Part shown: positions 8,431 through 16,887 of the stretch, in pieces
Numbering within the stretch: position 1 is the first letter of the stretch
Layout: each line of letters starts with the position of its first letter
From: an uncultured Allobosea sp.
Lineage (GTDB): Bacteria; Pseudomonadota; Alphaproteobacteria; Rhizobiales; Beijerinckiaceae
NCBI RefSeq assembly: GCF_945957345.1
Contig: NZ_CAMFKW010000009.1
Coordinates: 61,371 to 125,370, forward strand
Direction of reading: 5' to 3'
Length of the DNA: 64,000 bases
The notes under the pieces: generated by a model
The model's input: only the letters and a program-made list of their open reading frames with translations
What the model was told of the DNA's origin: nothing
The model's database searches: none
Program-made: the position numbers and the translations under genes

Positions 8431-9411
8431 CTATTTCTTCTCGTACTGGTCGAGAAGGGCCGCCCCGTCCGCACCGACGCTGCGCCGCCAATCCTCGACC
8501 GCGCCACGCCCGGCCTTGGCGAGCGCCTGGGCGACGTCCGGCGGCACCGTGGCACGGATCGCGACCTTGTTCGCCCGCATGCGTGCATAGTTCTCGTCGA
8601 GACGCGTACGGATCGCCGTCCATTGCCGCTGCTCCGTTTCTTTCGCCGCAGCGTCCACGACCTGCCTGAGATCGGCCGGCAGTGCCTCGTAGGCAGCAAG
8701 ATTGACCGTCGCGAGCGAGATCGGCATCGCGTAGTTCACCTCGGTGAAGTGCGGCAGGAAATCCCAGAGATTGCGCCCCGCCCCACCATCGCCGGAGGAG
8801 AGCACGGCGACGACCGAGCCGTCCTTCACCTTAGGCATGGCGTCAGTGAAGGAAAGATTGGCGGCCTTCGCGCCGGCCGCGTTCATCACGGCGGTCGAGG
8901 TCGCGTCGTAGGTCCGGATCGACAGGCCTGTCAGCGCAGCCGCCGAATCGAGCGGCGCCTTCGACCAGATGCCAGAGGCTGGCCAGGGCGTCGTGTACAG
9001 GATCTTCTGGCCGAAGCTCGCGAGCTTCTTCTCGTAGACCGGCCGGGCGAGATCGGTCAGGCGGCGTGCATCCGCGATCGAGGTCGCGAGAAAGGGCAGC
9101 GAGGACAGACCGAACAACGGATCGACCGCACCGAGCGCGCCGGCGAAGGCATCGCCAGCCGCAACCTCGCCCTTCTGCACGGCAGCGATCATCTGCCCGG
9201 ACTTGATGCCGCGCTTGGCATCGAAGCTCGGCTTGATCGTCAGGCGCCCACCGGCCTGTTCATTGACGAGCCTGGCGAAGCTGGCGACGCCTTCTCCGGG
9301 GATCGCCGTCTCCGGATATTCCGTCGGCATCTCCCAGACGGTCTGTGCCAGGGCGGCGCCGGCGCCGATGACGAGAGCCGAGACAACGAAACCGGCAGCC
9401 AGCCATCGCAT
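8431..9411 (-). CDS. TRAP transporter solute-binding protein, DctP family
   Basis: Periplasmic solute receptor of TRAP carriers, 326 residues from the ATG at 9411, which has AGGGGGA upstream. A Sec signal peptide (MRWLAAGFVVSALVIGAGAA) ends at ALAQ. The mature part shows DctP features: WEMPTEYPET, GGRLTIKPSF and a long C-terminal helix region with AAAKETEQRQWTAIR. No TRAP membrane subunits adjoin it; the nearest TRAP permease (19895-22033) is of TAXI type and has its own receptor. This is therefore an orphan receptor or its permease lies elsewhere. The ligand is unknown, probably an organic acid. Confidence 0.85.
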   Translation of the reverse strand: MRWLAAGFVVSALVIGAGAALAQTVWEMPTEYPETAIPGEGVASFARLVNEQAGGRLTIKPSFDAKRGIKSGQMIAAVQKGEVAAGDAFAGALGAVDPLFGLSSLPFLATSIADARRLTDLARPVYEKKLASFGQKILYTTPWPASGIWSKAPLDSAAALTGLSIRTYDATSTAVMNAAGAKAANLSFTDAMPKVKDGSVVAVLSSGDGGAGRNLWDFLPHFTEVNYAMPISLATVNLAAYEALPADLRQVVDAAAKETEQRQWTAIRTRLDENYARMRANKVAIRATVPPDVAQALAKAGRGAVEDWRRSVGADGAALLDQYEKK

Positions 9412-9466
9412 GAGAAAGTCCCCCTGATCTTTGCCGGACCATTCCAGCAAGAGGGCCTGCCCCTCG

Positions 9467-11284
9467 TCAATCCACTCGCAACTTCTGCGCCAGCGGGCTC
9501 GGAGTCGCCGCACTCGGCTCCGACACAGGCTTGTCGGCGACGAGGTACTGCGCCCGTGCCAGCGCCGCGAAGCGCCCGCCCTTGGCGACGAGCTCGTCGA
9601 ACGTGCCCATTTCCTCGACCTGCCCCTGCTCGAAGACCAGGATGCGGTCGGCATTGCGGATCGTCGCGAGCCGGTGCGCGATGACGAAGGTCGTGCGGTT
9701 CTTCATCACCTCCTCAAGTGCTTTCTGCAGCTTGACCTCGGTCGCGGCATCGAGCGCCGAGGTGGCCTCGTCGAGGATCAGGACCGGCGGGTTCTTGAGC
9801 AGCGCACGCGCGATCGAGAAACGCTGGCGCTCGCCCCCGGAGAGTGTGCGGCCGCGCTCGCCAACCAGCGTGTCGAGCCCGTCGGGCTGGCGCCCCATCA
9901 CCTCGGCTGCCTGGGCGCGTTCCAGCGCCTGCATCATCTCGGCATCGGTCGCGTCCGGCTTGCCGACCAGCAGGTTCTCGCGGATCGAGCGGGCGAACAG
10001 CATCGGCTCCTGGAAGACGACGCCGATATTGCGCCGAAGCGAGAGCAGCGAGATTTCACGGATATCGGTGCCGTCCACGGTGATCCGGCCCGATTGCGGG
10101 TCGAAGGCGCGGTGCAGCAGGCCAAGCGTCGTCGACTTGCCGGAGCCGGTCGAGCCGACGACGGCGATGGTCTCGCCCGGCTTGACGGTAAAGGAGACGT
10201 CGCGCACCGCCGAGCGTTTGCCGTCATAGGAGAACGAGACGTCCTCGAAGGCGACCGCACCTTCGAGCCGGCCGGGATCCTTGGCGTTGGGTAGGTCGCG
10301 TACGCTCGGCAGCGTGTCGAGCACCTCGAAGAACTCCCGCATCTTCGGTGCCTGCATGAAGATGAAGTTGACGAAACTGACGATCTGCTCGAGCCGCCCG
10401 ACCAGCATGGTGGCGAAGCCCATGAAGGTGACGATCTCGCCGACCGTGGTCTGGCCATGCATCAGGAGCCATGTACCGACGACGAAGATCAGCAGCACGG
10501 TCAGCGTTGCCGAGGCCCGCGTCGCGACATTCGCCACCGCCCACCAGGACAGGACGGGCAATTGCGCCGCCAGCACGTTGGCGATGGTGGTGCGCAGGCC
10601 GCGCACCTCGGCCTCGACGCGGGTGAAGCTCTGAATCACCGGCACGTTGCCGAGCGCATCCGAGGCCCGCTCGGCCAAGTTCGAGTGATAGGCCTCGACA
10701 TTGCGCTGCAAACGATCGGTCTTGCGCAGCACGAAGGCGGTGAGCGAGCCGAACAGCACGACAAGCGCGATCAGCAGCAGCCCGAGCTGCCAGTTCTTCC
10801 AGATCGTGAAAGGCAGGAGAACGAACAGCGCGACCGCCGAGGCGCAATGCTCGCGGAAGAAGGAGAGCCACAGGCCCCACATCGCGTTCGTGCCGTCGAG
10901 CATCACCTTGAGCACGCGGCCGGAATGGGTCTGCGTGTGATAGGCCAGCGGCAGCGACAGCGCGTGCTCGAAATAGCGGGCCATCACCGCAAGACGTGCG
11001 CGATGGGCCAGCCGGTCGGCATGCAGGGCGACGAAGACGCCCATCGCGATATTGGCGAGGCCGAAGCCGACCCAGGCGACGATCAGGAGGTTGATGCTGG
11101 CCCAGGTCAGCGTCCCGCCCGAGGCCTGGATCGTGGTCAGACGGTCGATCAGCGCGCCAAACAGCATCGGCTCGGCGAAGGCGACCGCCGCCAGCACGAT
11201 ATTGGCCAGCGCGAGAATGACGCCTAGCCGTTTTTCGGGGCCGAGTTCACCGAGGACGCGGGCATAGAGCGAGAGCAGAGACAT
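9467..11284 (-). CDS. ndvA: ABC exporter, cyclic beta-1,2-glucan type (NdvA/ChvA-like)
   Basis: Half-size ABC exporter of 605 residues. It has an N-terminal six-span membrane domain and a C-terminal ATPase with Walker [10 protein letters not shown], signature LSGGERQ and Walker [16 protein letters not shown]-terminal wording such as [17 protein letters not shown] and [16 protein letters not shown] matches the NdvA/ChvA group, which moves cyclic beta-1,2-glucan to the periplasm. The start at 11284 is the first codon of that conserved segment; its ribosome site is weak. No glucan synthase (ndvB) lies in the window. The opgD gene at 16888-18522 belongs to a different periplasmic-glucan route. 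Confidence 0.85.
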   Translation of the reverse strand: MSLLSLYARVLGELGPEKRLGVILALANIVLAAVAFAEPMLFGALIDRLTTIQASGGTLTWASINLLIVAWVGFGLANIAMGVFVALHADRLAHRARLAVMARYFEHALSLPLAYHTQTHSGRVLKVMLDGTNAMWGLWLSFFREHCASAVALFVLLPFTIWKNWQLGLLLIALVVLFGSLTAFVLRKTDRLQRNVEAYHSNLAERASDALGNVPVIQSFTRVEAEVRGLRTTIANVLAAQLPVLSWWAVANVATRASATLTVLLIFVVGTWLLMHGQTTVGEIVTFMGFATMLVGRLEQIVSFVNFIFMQAPKMREFFEVLDTLPSVRDLPNAKDPGRLEGAVAFEDVSFSYDGKRSAVRDVSFTVKPGETIAVVGSTGSGKSTTLGLLHRAFDPQSGRITVDGTDIREISLLSLRRNIGVVFQEPMLFARSIRENLLVGKPDATDAEMMQALERAQAAEVMGRQPDGLDTLVGERGRTLSGGERQRFSIARALLKNPPVLILDEATSALDAATEVKLQKALEEVMKNRTTFVIAHRLATIRNADRILVFEQGQVEEMGTFDELVAKGGRFAALARAQYLVADKPVSEPSAATPSPLAQKLRVD

Positions 11285-11366
11285 TAGGTGGAAGCTTAGA
11301 CCATCGGACCGAAAGGTGGGCACCACTTTTCGAACAAATCCGGCGTCCGGACAAGGAGCCACCCGG

Positions 11367-11493
11367 TTGTCATTCCGGGGCGCGCCAAAGGCGTGAACCC
11401 GGAACCCACCACTAGGCGCCCTATGCCTATTACAATCGGCTCACCCGGTCGTGGATTCCGGGTTCTTCGCTACGCGAAGCCTCGGAATGACAA
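11367..11493. repeat. Palindromic intergenic repeat, family B copy 1
   Basis: Arms TTGTCATTCCG (11367-11377) and CGGAATGACAA (11483-11493) enclose two internal motifs in opposite sense, GAACCCGGAACCCA and GGATTCCGGGTTCTTCG. A second copy with 14-bp arms is at 16717-16849. The unit lies upstream of the ndvA-like gene and downstream of the small gene at 11537. A short hairpin related to CCGAAAGGTGG/CCACTTTTCG sits just left of it, around 11310-11335. Confidence 0.8.
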
Positions 11494-11536
11494 GGTGGCG
11501 TCGGCCGCGAACGATCCATCCTTTGCCTGCGCCGCC

Positions 11537-11824
11537 TTATGATCGGAGCGCCTCTGCCAGTACCTCCGCCGTCACCTCGGCCATCGCCATCTGCAATTTG
11601 TAGGCGCGGGTCTTCTCACCCGGCTTCATGACCAGGATCACCGTCTCGCTGCCCGGGCAGGCGGGATCGGCGCAGATGATCTCGTTGACGGCGATTGCCG
11701 CATTCTGGGGCAGGCCGAGCAACGCCCTGACCTGCGCCTTCAGTCGCTCGGCCAGAACCTTGGCTTCAGCCTTCGCATCGCCGCCCTTGCGGGTCTCAGG
11801 CTTGCCGAAGAGACCGAAGCGCAT
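11537..11824 (-). CDS. Conserved small protein of the CobW/WD40 locus, function unknown
   Basis: A 95-residue cytoplasmic protein with no recognised catalytic domain. It begins MRFGLFGKPE, has a charged helical segment (about 15-35), then the conserved stretch VNEIICADPACPGSETVIL with two cysteines, and ends in a helix. The stop of the WD40 gene lies five bases before its start, so the two are in one operon with the COG0523 GTPase upstream. The CxxxxCPG pattern and the zinc-related context allow metal binding, but that is inference. I do not recognise a named family with a known role. Confidence 0.7.
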   Translation of the reverse strand: MRFGLFGKPETRKGGDAKAEAKVLAERLKAQVRALLGLPQNAAIAVNEIICADPACPGSETVILVMKPGEKTRAYKLQMAMAEVTAEVLAEALRS

Positions 11825-11829
11825 GGCGC

Positions 11830-12840
11830 TCAGCTCGGCAGCACGAGCACGCCGGCCGCGCCATCCTCGGCGCCGAAGGCGAGCCGCTTGCCGGCCTTGT
11901 CCCAGGCGAAGGCGCTGATGCCGCTGCCGCGCAGGGCCGGGCGCACCAGCAATTCGGAGCCGTCGGTCAGCCGGACCATCAGGATGCAGCCATCGTCATA
12001 GCCGATCGCCAGCACCAACGCGCCCGGATGGAAAGCGACGCGGGTGACACGGGCATGGCGCACGCCGCATTCGCGCGGCGCCTTGCCCTGCGGCCCATCG
12101 CCCTGGAACGGCCAGACGATCGCGCCATCCGCGCCGCTCGACGCCAGCCAGAGCCCGTCATGCGACCAGGACAGCGATCGGGGCTTGGCGGGGTAGCCGG
12201 TCATCCGCATATGGCCGGGCTTGTCGCCGAGCTTCCAACCATGCAGCGCATTTTCCTGCATCGAGGAGACGACGAAGCGTCCGTCCGGCGACCAGGCCAC
12301 GTCGAGATGCGAGCCCTTCCACTCCAGGAATTCCGGCTTCGCCTCGGTATTGGGGTACCAGAGCGAGACGCCGTTCATCTGTGCGATGGCGAGGCGATAA
12401 CCCTTCGGCGCGAAGACGAGGCCCTGCGGCGTGCTCGCGGCGTCCAGCGTGCGGACGCGGCCCTTCTCGTCGCGGGCCTGCACGCTCTTGCCGGTATTCC
12501 AGGCGAGATTGCCCGAAGGCGACAGCGTGATCGCATCGACCCAGCGGCGCTTCGGGTCTTTCGCGATCTCGACCGGCTCGCCTTCGAAGCCCGTCGCGAC
12601 AACGCGCCCGTCATCGCCGCCTGTGATCAGGCGCTCGCCGTCACCAGTCGCGCAGAGGATACCACCGGCATGGGCTTCGACGCTGTCGATGAGCGCGCCG
12701 TCGCGCCAGCGCAGGACGCGTCCATCGGCCAGCGCGAGCACGAGCCCTTGCTTCAGCCAGTGGACCGCGACGACATGCGTCTCGGCCGTGATCGGGGTGA
12801 CATGCTCGCGCAGCGAGACGGGTGGAGTCATCGTCGTCAT
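11830..12840 (-). CDS. WD40-repeat protein linked to the COG0523 GTPase
   Basis: A 336-residue protein made almost entirely of WD40-like blades: ITGGDDGRVVATGF, FAPKGYRLAIAQMNGVSLWY, VAWSPDGRFVVSSM, LSWSHDGLWLASSGADGAIV and FAWDKAGKRLAFGAEDGAAGV. It should fold as a single beta-propeller. No signal peptide is seen, so it is cytoplasmic. That separates it from AztD, the periplasmic zinc chaperone of some azt operons. It lies 14 bases after the COG0523 gene on the same strand, an arrangement recurrent in alphaproteobacteria. A scaffold or partner role for the GTPase is inferred from position only. Confidence 0.85.
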   Translation of the reverse strand: MTTMTPPVSLREHVTPITAETHVVAVHWLKQGLVLALADGRVLRWRDGALIDSVEAHAGGILCATGDGERLITGGDDGRVVATGFEGEPVEIAKDPKRRWVDAITLSPSGNLAWNTGKSVQARDEKGRVRTLDAASTPQGLVFAPKGYRLAIAQMNGVSLWYPNTEAKPEFLEWKGSHLDVAWSPDGRFVVSSMQENALHGWKLGDKPGHMRMTGYPAKPRSLSWSHDGLWLASSGADGAIVWPFQGDGPQGKAPRECGVRHARVTRVAFHPGALVLAIGYDDGCILMVRLTDGSELLVRPALRGSGISAFAWDKAGKRLAFGAEDGAAGVLVLPS

Positions 12841-12854
12841 GACGCGGCTTTAAC

Positions 12855-13817
12855 TCAGGCCGCGCAGGCTTCAAACCCCTTGCGCAATTCGTTCTCGTTG
12901 AGATTGCGCCCGATGAAGACGAGACGGCTCTCGCGGGTCTCGCCATCCTTCCAGTCGCGCTGCAGGTCGCCGTCCAGGATCATGTGCACGCCCTGGAAGA
13001 CGAAGCGACGCGGCTCGTTCTTGAAGGCCAGAATGCCCTTGGAGCGCAGGATGTTCGGACCCTGGATCTGGGTGAGGTCGTTGATCCACGGCATGAACTT
13101 CTCGGGATCGACATCGCCGGGGATCGTCAGCGAGATCGAGCGCACGTCCTCGGCATGGTGATGGTGGTGCCCGGCCTCGAGGAAATCCGGCTCGATATCG
13201 AGGATGCGGTCGAGATCGAAGGCCTTGCGGTCGAGCAGGGCCGCGATATCGACATTGGCGCGCTCGGCCTTGTGCAGCTTGGCATAGGGGTTGATGGCGC
13301 GGATCGCGGCCTCGACATCGGCGAGCTCTTCCGCCGTGACGAGGTCGGTCTTGTTGAGCACGATCACATCCGCGAAGGCGATCTGGTTCTTCGCCTCCGG
13401 CGCATCCTTCAGCCGGTCCTTCAGCCACTTGGCGTCGGTGACCGTCACGACCGCGTCGAGGCGGGTCGCGTCGCCGACATCCTGGTCGACGAAGAAGGTC
13501 TGCGCGACCGGCGCGGGGTCGGCGAGACCGGTGGTTTCGACGATGATCGCGTCGAACTTGCCCTTGCGCTTCATCAGGCCGTCGAGAATGCGGATCAGGT
13601 CGCCGCGCACGGTGCAGCAGATGCAGCCGTTGTTCATCTCGAAGATTTCCTCGTCGGCGCCGACGATGAGGTCGCCATCGATGCCGGCCTCGCCGAACTC
13701 GTTGACGATCACGGCAAACTTCTTGCCGTGGTCCTCGGTCAGAATGCGGTTGAGGAGCGTGGTCTTGCCGGCGCCCAGATAGCCGGTGAGCACCGTGACG
13801 GGGATTTTCTCGGACAT
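12855..13817 (-). CDS. COG0523/CobW-family metal-chaperone GTPase
   Basis: P-loop GTPase of 320 residues from the ATG at 13817. Walker A is GYLGAGKTT (about 12-20), the metal-binding CICC motif is at 65-68, and NKTD gives guanine specificity. A CobW C-terminal domain follows. A GHHHHHAED run in the second half adds possible metal ligands. Such GTPases deliver zinc or cobalt to client enzymes. Location directly downstream of the zinc ABC genes favours zinc allocation over cobalamin synthesis. A longer in-frame start at 13853 has no ribosome site. Only 43 bases separate it from aztC, so it is probably in the same operon. Confidence 0.92.
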   Translation of the reverse strand: MSEKIPVTVLTGYLGAGKTTLLNRILTEDHGKKFAVIVNEFGEAGIDGDLIVGADEEIFEMNNGCICCTVRGDLIRILDGLMKRKGKFDAIIVETTGLADPAPVAQTFFVDQDVGDATRLDAVVTVTDAKWLKDRLKDAPEAKNQIAFADVIVLNKTDLVTAEELADVEAAIRAINPYAKLHKAERANVDIAALLDRKAFDLDRILDIEPDFLEAGHHHHHAEDVRSISLTIPGDVDPEKFMPWINDLTQIQGPNILRSKGILAFKNEPRRFVFQGVHMILDGDLQRDWKDGETRESRLVFIGRNLNENELRKGFEACAA

Positions 13818-13860
13818 GGCTTGACCTGAATGACTGCGACGCGAGGAGGACACCGCCCGG

Positions 13861-14802
13861 TCAAGCCGGGCCGGCGGTCAGCGCCTTTTCGATTTCGCTT
13901 ATATTGTGCTTCATCATCCGGATGTAAGTCCCCGCCGGCCCGGTCTCGGAGGAGAGCGCATCCGAATAGAGCCGGCCGCCGACCTTGGCGCCGCTTTCGC
14001 GCGCGATCTGCTCGACAAGGCGCGGATTGGTGACGTTTTCAAGGAAGACGGCCGGAATCTTCTGTGCCTTCACCTGCCGGATGATGCGGGCGACATCCTT
14101 GGCGGACGCCTCGGCCTCGGTCGAGACACCCTGCGGCGCGATGAAGTCGATGCCATAGGCCTTCACGAAATAGCCGAAGGCATCATGGGTGGTGATGGCC
14201 TTGCGCCGATCGGCCGGGATGCGGGCGATGGCGGCCTTCACCTCGCCTTCGAGCTTGTCGAGCTCGGCGAGATAGGCCGTGGCATTCGCGTCGTAGCTCG
14301 CCTTGCCGGCGGGATCGGCCGCGCTCAGCGCATCCCTGACATTGGCGACATAGATTTTCGCGTTGGCGATGCTCTGCCAGGCATGCGGGTCGTCATGGCC
14401 GTGGGCATGCGCATGGCCGCCCTTGGCCTTGTCGTCATGATCGTCATCGGCTTCGATCGGCGCGATCCCCTTCGTCGCCTCGGCCATGGTCGCCTTGGTG
14501 CCTGAGGATTTCACGAGGCGCGGAAGCCAGCCTTCGAAATGCAGGCCGTTGACGAGGACGAGCTTCGCGGCGGCCATCGCCTTCGCATCGGCCGGCGTCG
14601 GCGAATAGACATGTGCGTCGCCGTCGGGACCGACCAGCGTGGTCACGCTGACGCGATCGCCGCCGATCTGCCGGGCGAAATCGCCGAGGATCGAGAAGCT
14701 CGCCACTACCTGCAGCTTCTCCTGTGCGAAAGCACCGAACGGCGTGGCGACTGCGGCAAGCCCGAAAGCGAGGCCGGCGACGAGGGCGCGACGGGTGGGC
14801 AT
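13861..14802 (-). CDS. aztC: Zinc ABC transporter substrate-binding protein (AztC/ZnuA type)
   Basis: Cluster A-I periplasmic metal receptor, 313 residues from the ATG at 14802, which has TTGGAG upstream. A Tat- or Sec-like leader (MPTRRALVAG...) ends at AFAQ. Metal-binding histidines are expected in DGDAHVYSPTPAD, LHFEGWL and the THDAFGYF segment. Between them lies a long His/Asp loop (DDDHDDKAKGGHAHAHGHDD), which is typical of zinc-specific receptors. Wording such as VVASFSILGDFARQIGGDRV matches the AztC group. The second Zur-like box lies just upstream, so it may also have its own promoter. ZnuA is the alternative name. Confidence 0.9.
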   Translation of the reverse strand: MPTRRALVAGLAFGLAAVATPFGAFAQEKLQVVASFSILGDFARQIGGDRVSVTTLVGPDGDAHVYSPTPADAKAMAAAKLVLVNGLHFEGWLPRLVKSSGTKATMAEATKGIAPIEADDDHDDKAKGGHAHAHGHDDPHAWQSIANAKIYVANVRDALSAADPAGKASYDANATAYLAELDKLEGEVKAAIARIPADRRKAITTHDAFGYFVKAYGIDFIAPQGVSTEAEASAKDVARIIRQVKAQKIPAVFLENVTNPRLVEQIARESGAKVGGRLYSDALSSETGPAGTYIRMMKHNISEIEKALTAGPA

Positions 14803-14819
14803 GAGCGACTCCAAGAAAT

Positions 14820-14837
14820 GAAATGATATAACGTTTC
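14820..14837 (-). promoter_or_regulatory. Zur-like box upstream of aztC
   Basis: GAAATGATATAACGTTTC is an imperfect palindrome in which 14 of 18 positions are symmetric. It is AT-rich in a GC-rich genome and resembles alphaproteobacterial Zur operators. It lies 17 bases before the aztC start and touches the aztB stop codon. Its reverse complement is closely similar to the box at 16631-16648. Confidence 0.7.
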
Positions 14838-15712
14838 TATCTCTGGAGATGGGCCCGAGGCAAGAGGCGTCGTGCAAGTCCGTCCTGCGAGCCGAACAGG
14901 AGCGAGCCGATATAGATCGCTCCTGCCGCAAGGATGATCGACGGCCCCGCCGGCAGGCTCGATCCGGCCGCATAGGACGTCACCAGCCCTGCATAGCCGG
15001 AGACCATGCCGAAGCCGGCCGCGAGCAGCAGCAGGCGCGTGATATCCGCCGTCCAGAAACGCGCCGCGGCGGCCGGTAGCATCATCATGCCGACAGCGAG
15101 CAAGGTTCCCAGCGCATGGAAACCGGCGACGAGATTGAGTACGACCAACGCCAGAAAGGTCAGGTGGACGACACCGCCGGAGCGGCTGACCGAGCGCAAA
15201 AAGCCGGGATCGACGCATTCCAACACCAGCGGCCGATAGAGCGCCGCCAGCGACAGCAAGGATACCGTCGCGACGCCGGCGAGCAGGATCAGCACCTGAT
15301 CGTCGAGCGCCAGCACATTGCCGAACAGCACATGCAGCAGATCGATCGCCGAGCCCCGGAGCGAGACGATGGTGACGCCGAGCGCCAGCGAGATCAGGTA
15401 GAAGGCGGCGAGCGAGGCGTCCTCCTTGAGCACCGTCGCACGCGCCACGGCGCCGGCCGCCAACGCCACCGCGAAACCGGCTGCGAGCCCGCCGATCGTC
15501 ATCGCCGGCAAGGAGAAGCCGGCGACCAGATAGCCCAGCGCCGCGCCAGGCAGGATCGCATGCGCCATCGCGTCGCCGGTCAAGCTCATCCGCCGGAGCA
15601 TCAGGAAGACGCCGATCGGTGCTCCCGATACGGAGAGTGCCGCGACTCCCACGAGGGCGCGGCGCATGAAATCGAATTCGGCGAAGGGGCCGATGAGGAG
15701 GTCATAGAGCAT
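14837..15712 (-). CDS. aztB: Zinc ABC transporter permease (AztB/ZnuB type)
   Basis: Integral membrane subunit of the ABC-3 metal permease family, 291 residues with about eight to nine hydrophobic spans. The N terminus MLYDLLIGPFAEFDFMRRAL and the segment MLRRMSLTGDAMAHAILPGA (ATPase-contacting loop) are characteristic. ECVDPGFLRSVSRSGG is another family segment. It starts 21 bases after aztA ends, giving an aztA-aztB-aztC order. Together with the other two it should import zinc from the periplasm under depletion. Confidence 0.93.
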   Translation of the reverse strand: MLYDLLIGPFAEFDFMRRALVGVAALSVSGAPIGVFLMLRRMSLTGDAMAHAILPGAALGYLVAGFSLPAMTIGGLAAGFAVALAAGAVARATVLKEDASLAAFYLISLALGVTIVSLRGSAIDLLHVLFGNVLALDDQVLILLAGVATVSLLSLAALYRPLVLECVDPGFLRSVSRSGGVVHLTFLALVVLNLVAGFHALGTLLAVGMMMLPAAAARFWTADITRLLLLAAGFGMVSGYAGLVTSYAAGSSLPAGPSIILAAGAIYIGSLLFGSQDGLARRLLPRAHLQR

Positions 15713-15733
15713 CGGCTGGCCTGTTTGGGCGGA

Positions 15734-16471
15734 TCAGGCGGCGTCGCGCTGGCAGGGAGCGGCGTGGCTGTCGAAGGACTCGACCATGCGCCGCGCCTTC
15801 AAGAGGTTCTCGGGCGTCAGAACCGTCGCGGTCTCGCCCCAGGCCACGGCCTCGCGCGCCAGCAGCAGCGTCTGCGGAAAGGCCTGCCGGACCGTCTCGA
15901 TATCGTGGAGCACGGCAACGACAGTGCGGCTCTCTCCGTGCCAGCGCCGGACGAGTTCGAGCAGATCGGCGGTGGTGCGCGCATCGATCGCAGTGAAGGG
16001 CTCGTCGAGCAGGATCACGTCGGCATCCTGCAGCAGGAGCCGCGCGAACAGCGCCCGCTGCATCTGCCCGCCGGACAACGTGCCGATCGGCCGGCGCTCG
16101 AAGCCGGTAAGTCCCACCGCCGCGATGGCATGCTCGATCTTGTGGGCCGAACCCGCGCCGATGCGGCCGAAGATGCCGGCCCGGTTCCACAGGCCCATGG
16201 CGACGAGATCGTAGACATGGATCGGGAAGGAGCGATCGAGATCGGCCGATTGCGGGAGATAGGCGAGGCGCTTGCCCTTGGCGAGCGCGACGCCGCCGGA
16301 GAGCGGGGCGAGCGCCCCGGCAATGCCCTTGAGCAAGGTCGACTTGCCGGCGCCGTTCGGCCCGACGATGGCGGTCAGGCTCCCGGCCGCGATCTCGCCG
16401 GAGAGGTGATGCACCGCCGGGTGGCGGTCATAGCCCAGCGTCAGGTCGGTCAGGCGGATGGCGGACATCAA
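15734..16471 (-). CDS. aztA: Zinc ABC transporter ATP-binding protein (AztA/ZnuC type)
   Basis: Cytoplasmic ATPase subunit, 245 residues. Walker A is GPNGAGKST, the signature is LSGGQMQR and Walker B is VILLDEPFTAID. The segment LTLGYDRHPAVHHLSGEIAA is characteristic of AztA-type proteins, so the azt name is used rather than znuC. A start at 16471 is only seven bases after the stop of the small His-rich peptide, and that peptide follows the first Zur-like box. The ATPase is therefore the second gene of the zinc-responsive transcript. Confidence 0.92.
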   Translation of the reverse strand: MMSAIRLTDLTLGYDRHPAVHHLSGEIAAGSLTAIVGPNGAGKSTLLKGIAGALAPLSGGVALAKGKRLAYLPQSADLDRSFPIHVYDLVAMGLWNRAGIFGRIGAGSAHKIEHAIAAVGLTGFERRPIGTLSGGQMQRALFARLLLQDADVILLDEPFTAIDARTTADLLELVRRWHGESRTVVAVLHDIETVRQAFPQTLLLAREAVAWGETATVLTPENLLKARRMVESFDSHAAPCQRDAA

Positions 16472-16478
16472 CGCAAAC

Positions 16479-16628
16479 TCACAGGATCACGGCCAGCGTC
16501 GCCAGCCAGAGCAGCGCGACGACGACAGCGGCCAATCCCACGCGCGCTCCCGCCGAGAGACGCAACAATGACCACCCCGGAGCTTCCGAGGCAGCGCGAT
16601 GCGTGGGATGGGCGTGCGCGTGAGCCAT
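16479..16628 (-). CDS. 49-residue His-rich single-span membrane peptide, first gene of the zinc operon
   Basis: Short frame from the ATG at 16628: MAHAHAHPTHRA at the N terminus, a linker, then one membrane span (VGLAAVVVALLWLATLAVIL) ending at the C terminus. Five of the first eleven residues after Met pair as Ala-His, a plausible metal-binding tail. The gene begins two bases after the Zur-like box and ends seven bases before aztA, so it is the leader gene of the operon. Orientation of the tail (inside or outside) is unclear. I know of no assigned function; metal buffering or complex assembly is inference. Confidence 0.7.
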   Translation of the reverse strand: MAHAHAHPTHRAASEAPGWSLLRLSAGARVGLAAVVVALLWLATLAVIL

Positions 16629-16630
16629 GA

Positions 16631-16648
16631 GAAACGATATAATGTTAC
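16631..16648 (-). promoter_or_regulatory. Zur-like box controlling the zinc operon
   Basis: GAAACGATATAATGTTAC, an AT-rich near-palindrome (reverse complement GTAACATTATATCGTTTC). It stands immediately before the start of the His-rich peptide and shares most positions with the box at 14820-14837. In zinc-replete cells Zur would be expected to repress the operon from here. Confidence 0.75.
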
Positions 16649-16716
16649 GCCCATGCCGGAGCAAGTATGAATCCGAGCCTGTCCCCGCTGCGTAATGGCA
16701 GGGTCTGCTCCGGCCC

Positions 16717-16849
16717 TTGTCATTCCGGGGCGCGCCATCGGCGCGAACCCGGAACCCACACTGGGCAGGACGGTCAGATGTCCGGTTGGGAAGGGCTCGC
16801 CCGGCCGCGGGTTCCGGGTTCTTCGTTCCGCGAAGCCCCGGAATGACAA
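16717..16849. repeat. Palindromic intergenic repeat, family B copy 2
   Basis: Perfect 14-bp arms TTGTCATTCCGGGG (16717-16730) and CCCCGGAATGACAA (16836-16849) enclose GAACCCGGAACCCA and GGGTTCCGGGTTCTTCG in opposite sense. The same architecture occurs at 11367-11493. It lies between opgD and the zinc operon, both transcribed leftward, and could form a long transcript hairpin. Confidence 0.85.
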
Positions 16850-16887
16850 AGGTGGTTCTTCTCAAAGCCGCCGGCACCTGTCCCCGT

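Noticed and set aside
11830..12840. WD40 protein as AztD, the periplasmic zinc chaperone of azt operons
   Set aside because: It has no signal peptide and no metal-binding His pattern at its start; it is cytoplasmic and tied to the COG0523 gene instead.
13861..14802. Manganese or iron receptor instead of zinc
   Set aside because: The long His/Asp loop and the Zur-like boxes favour zinc; no manganese-type features or riboswitch are seen.
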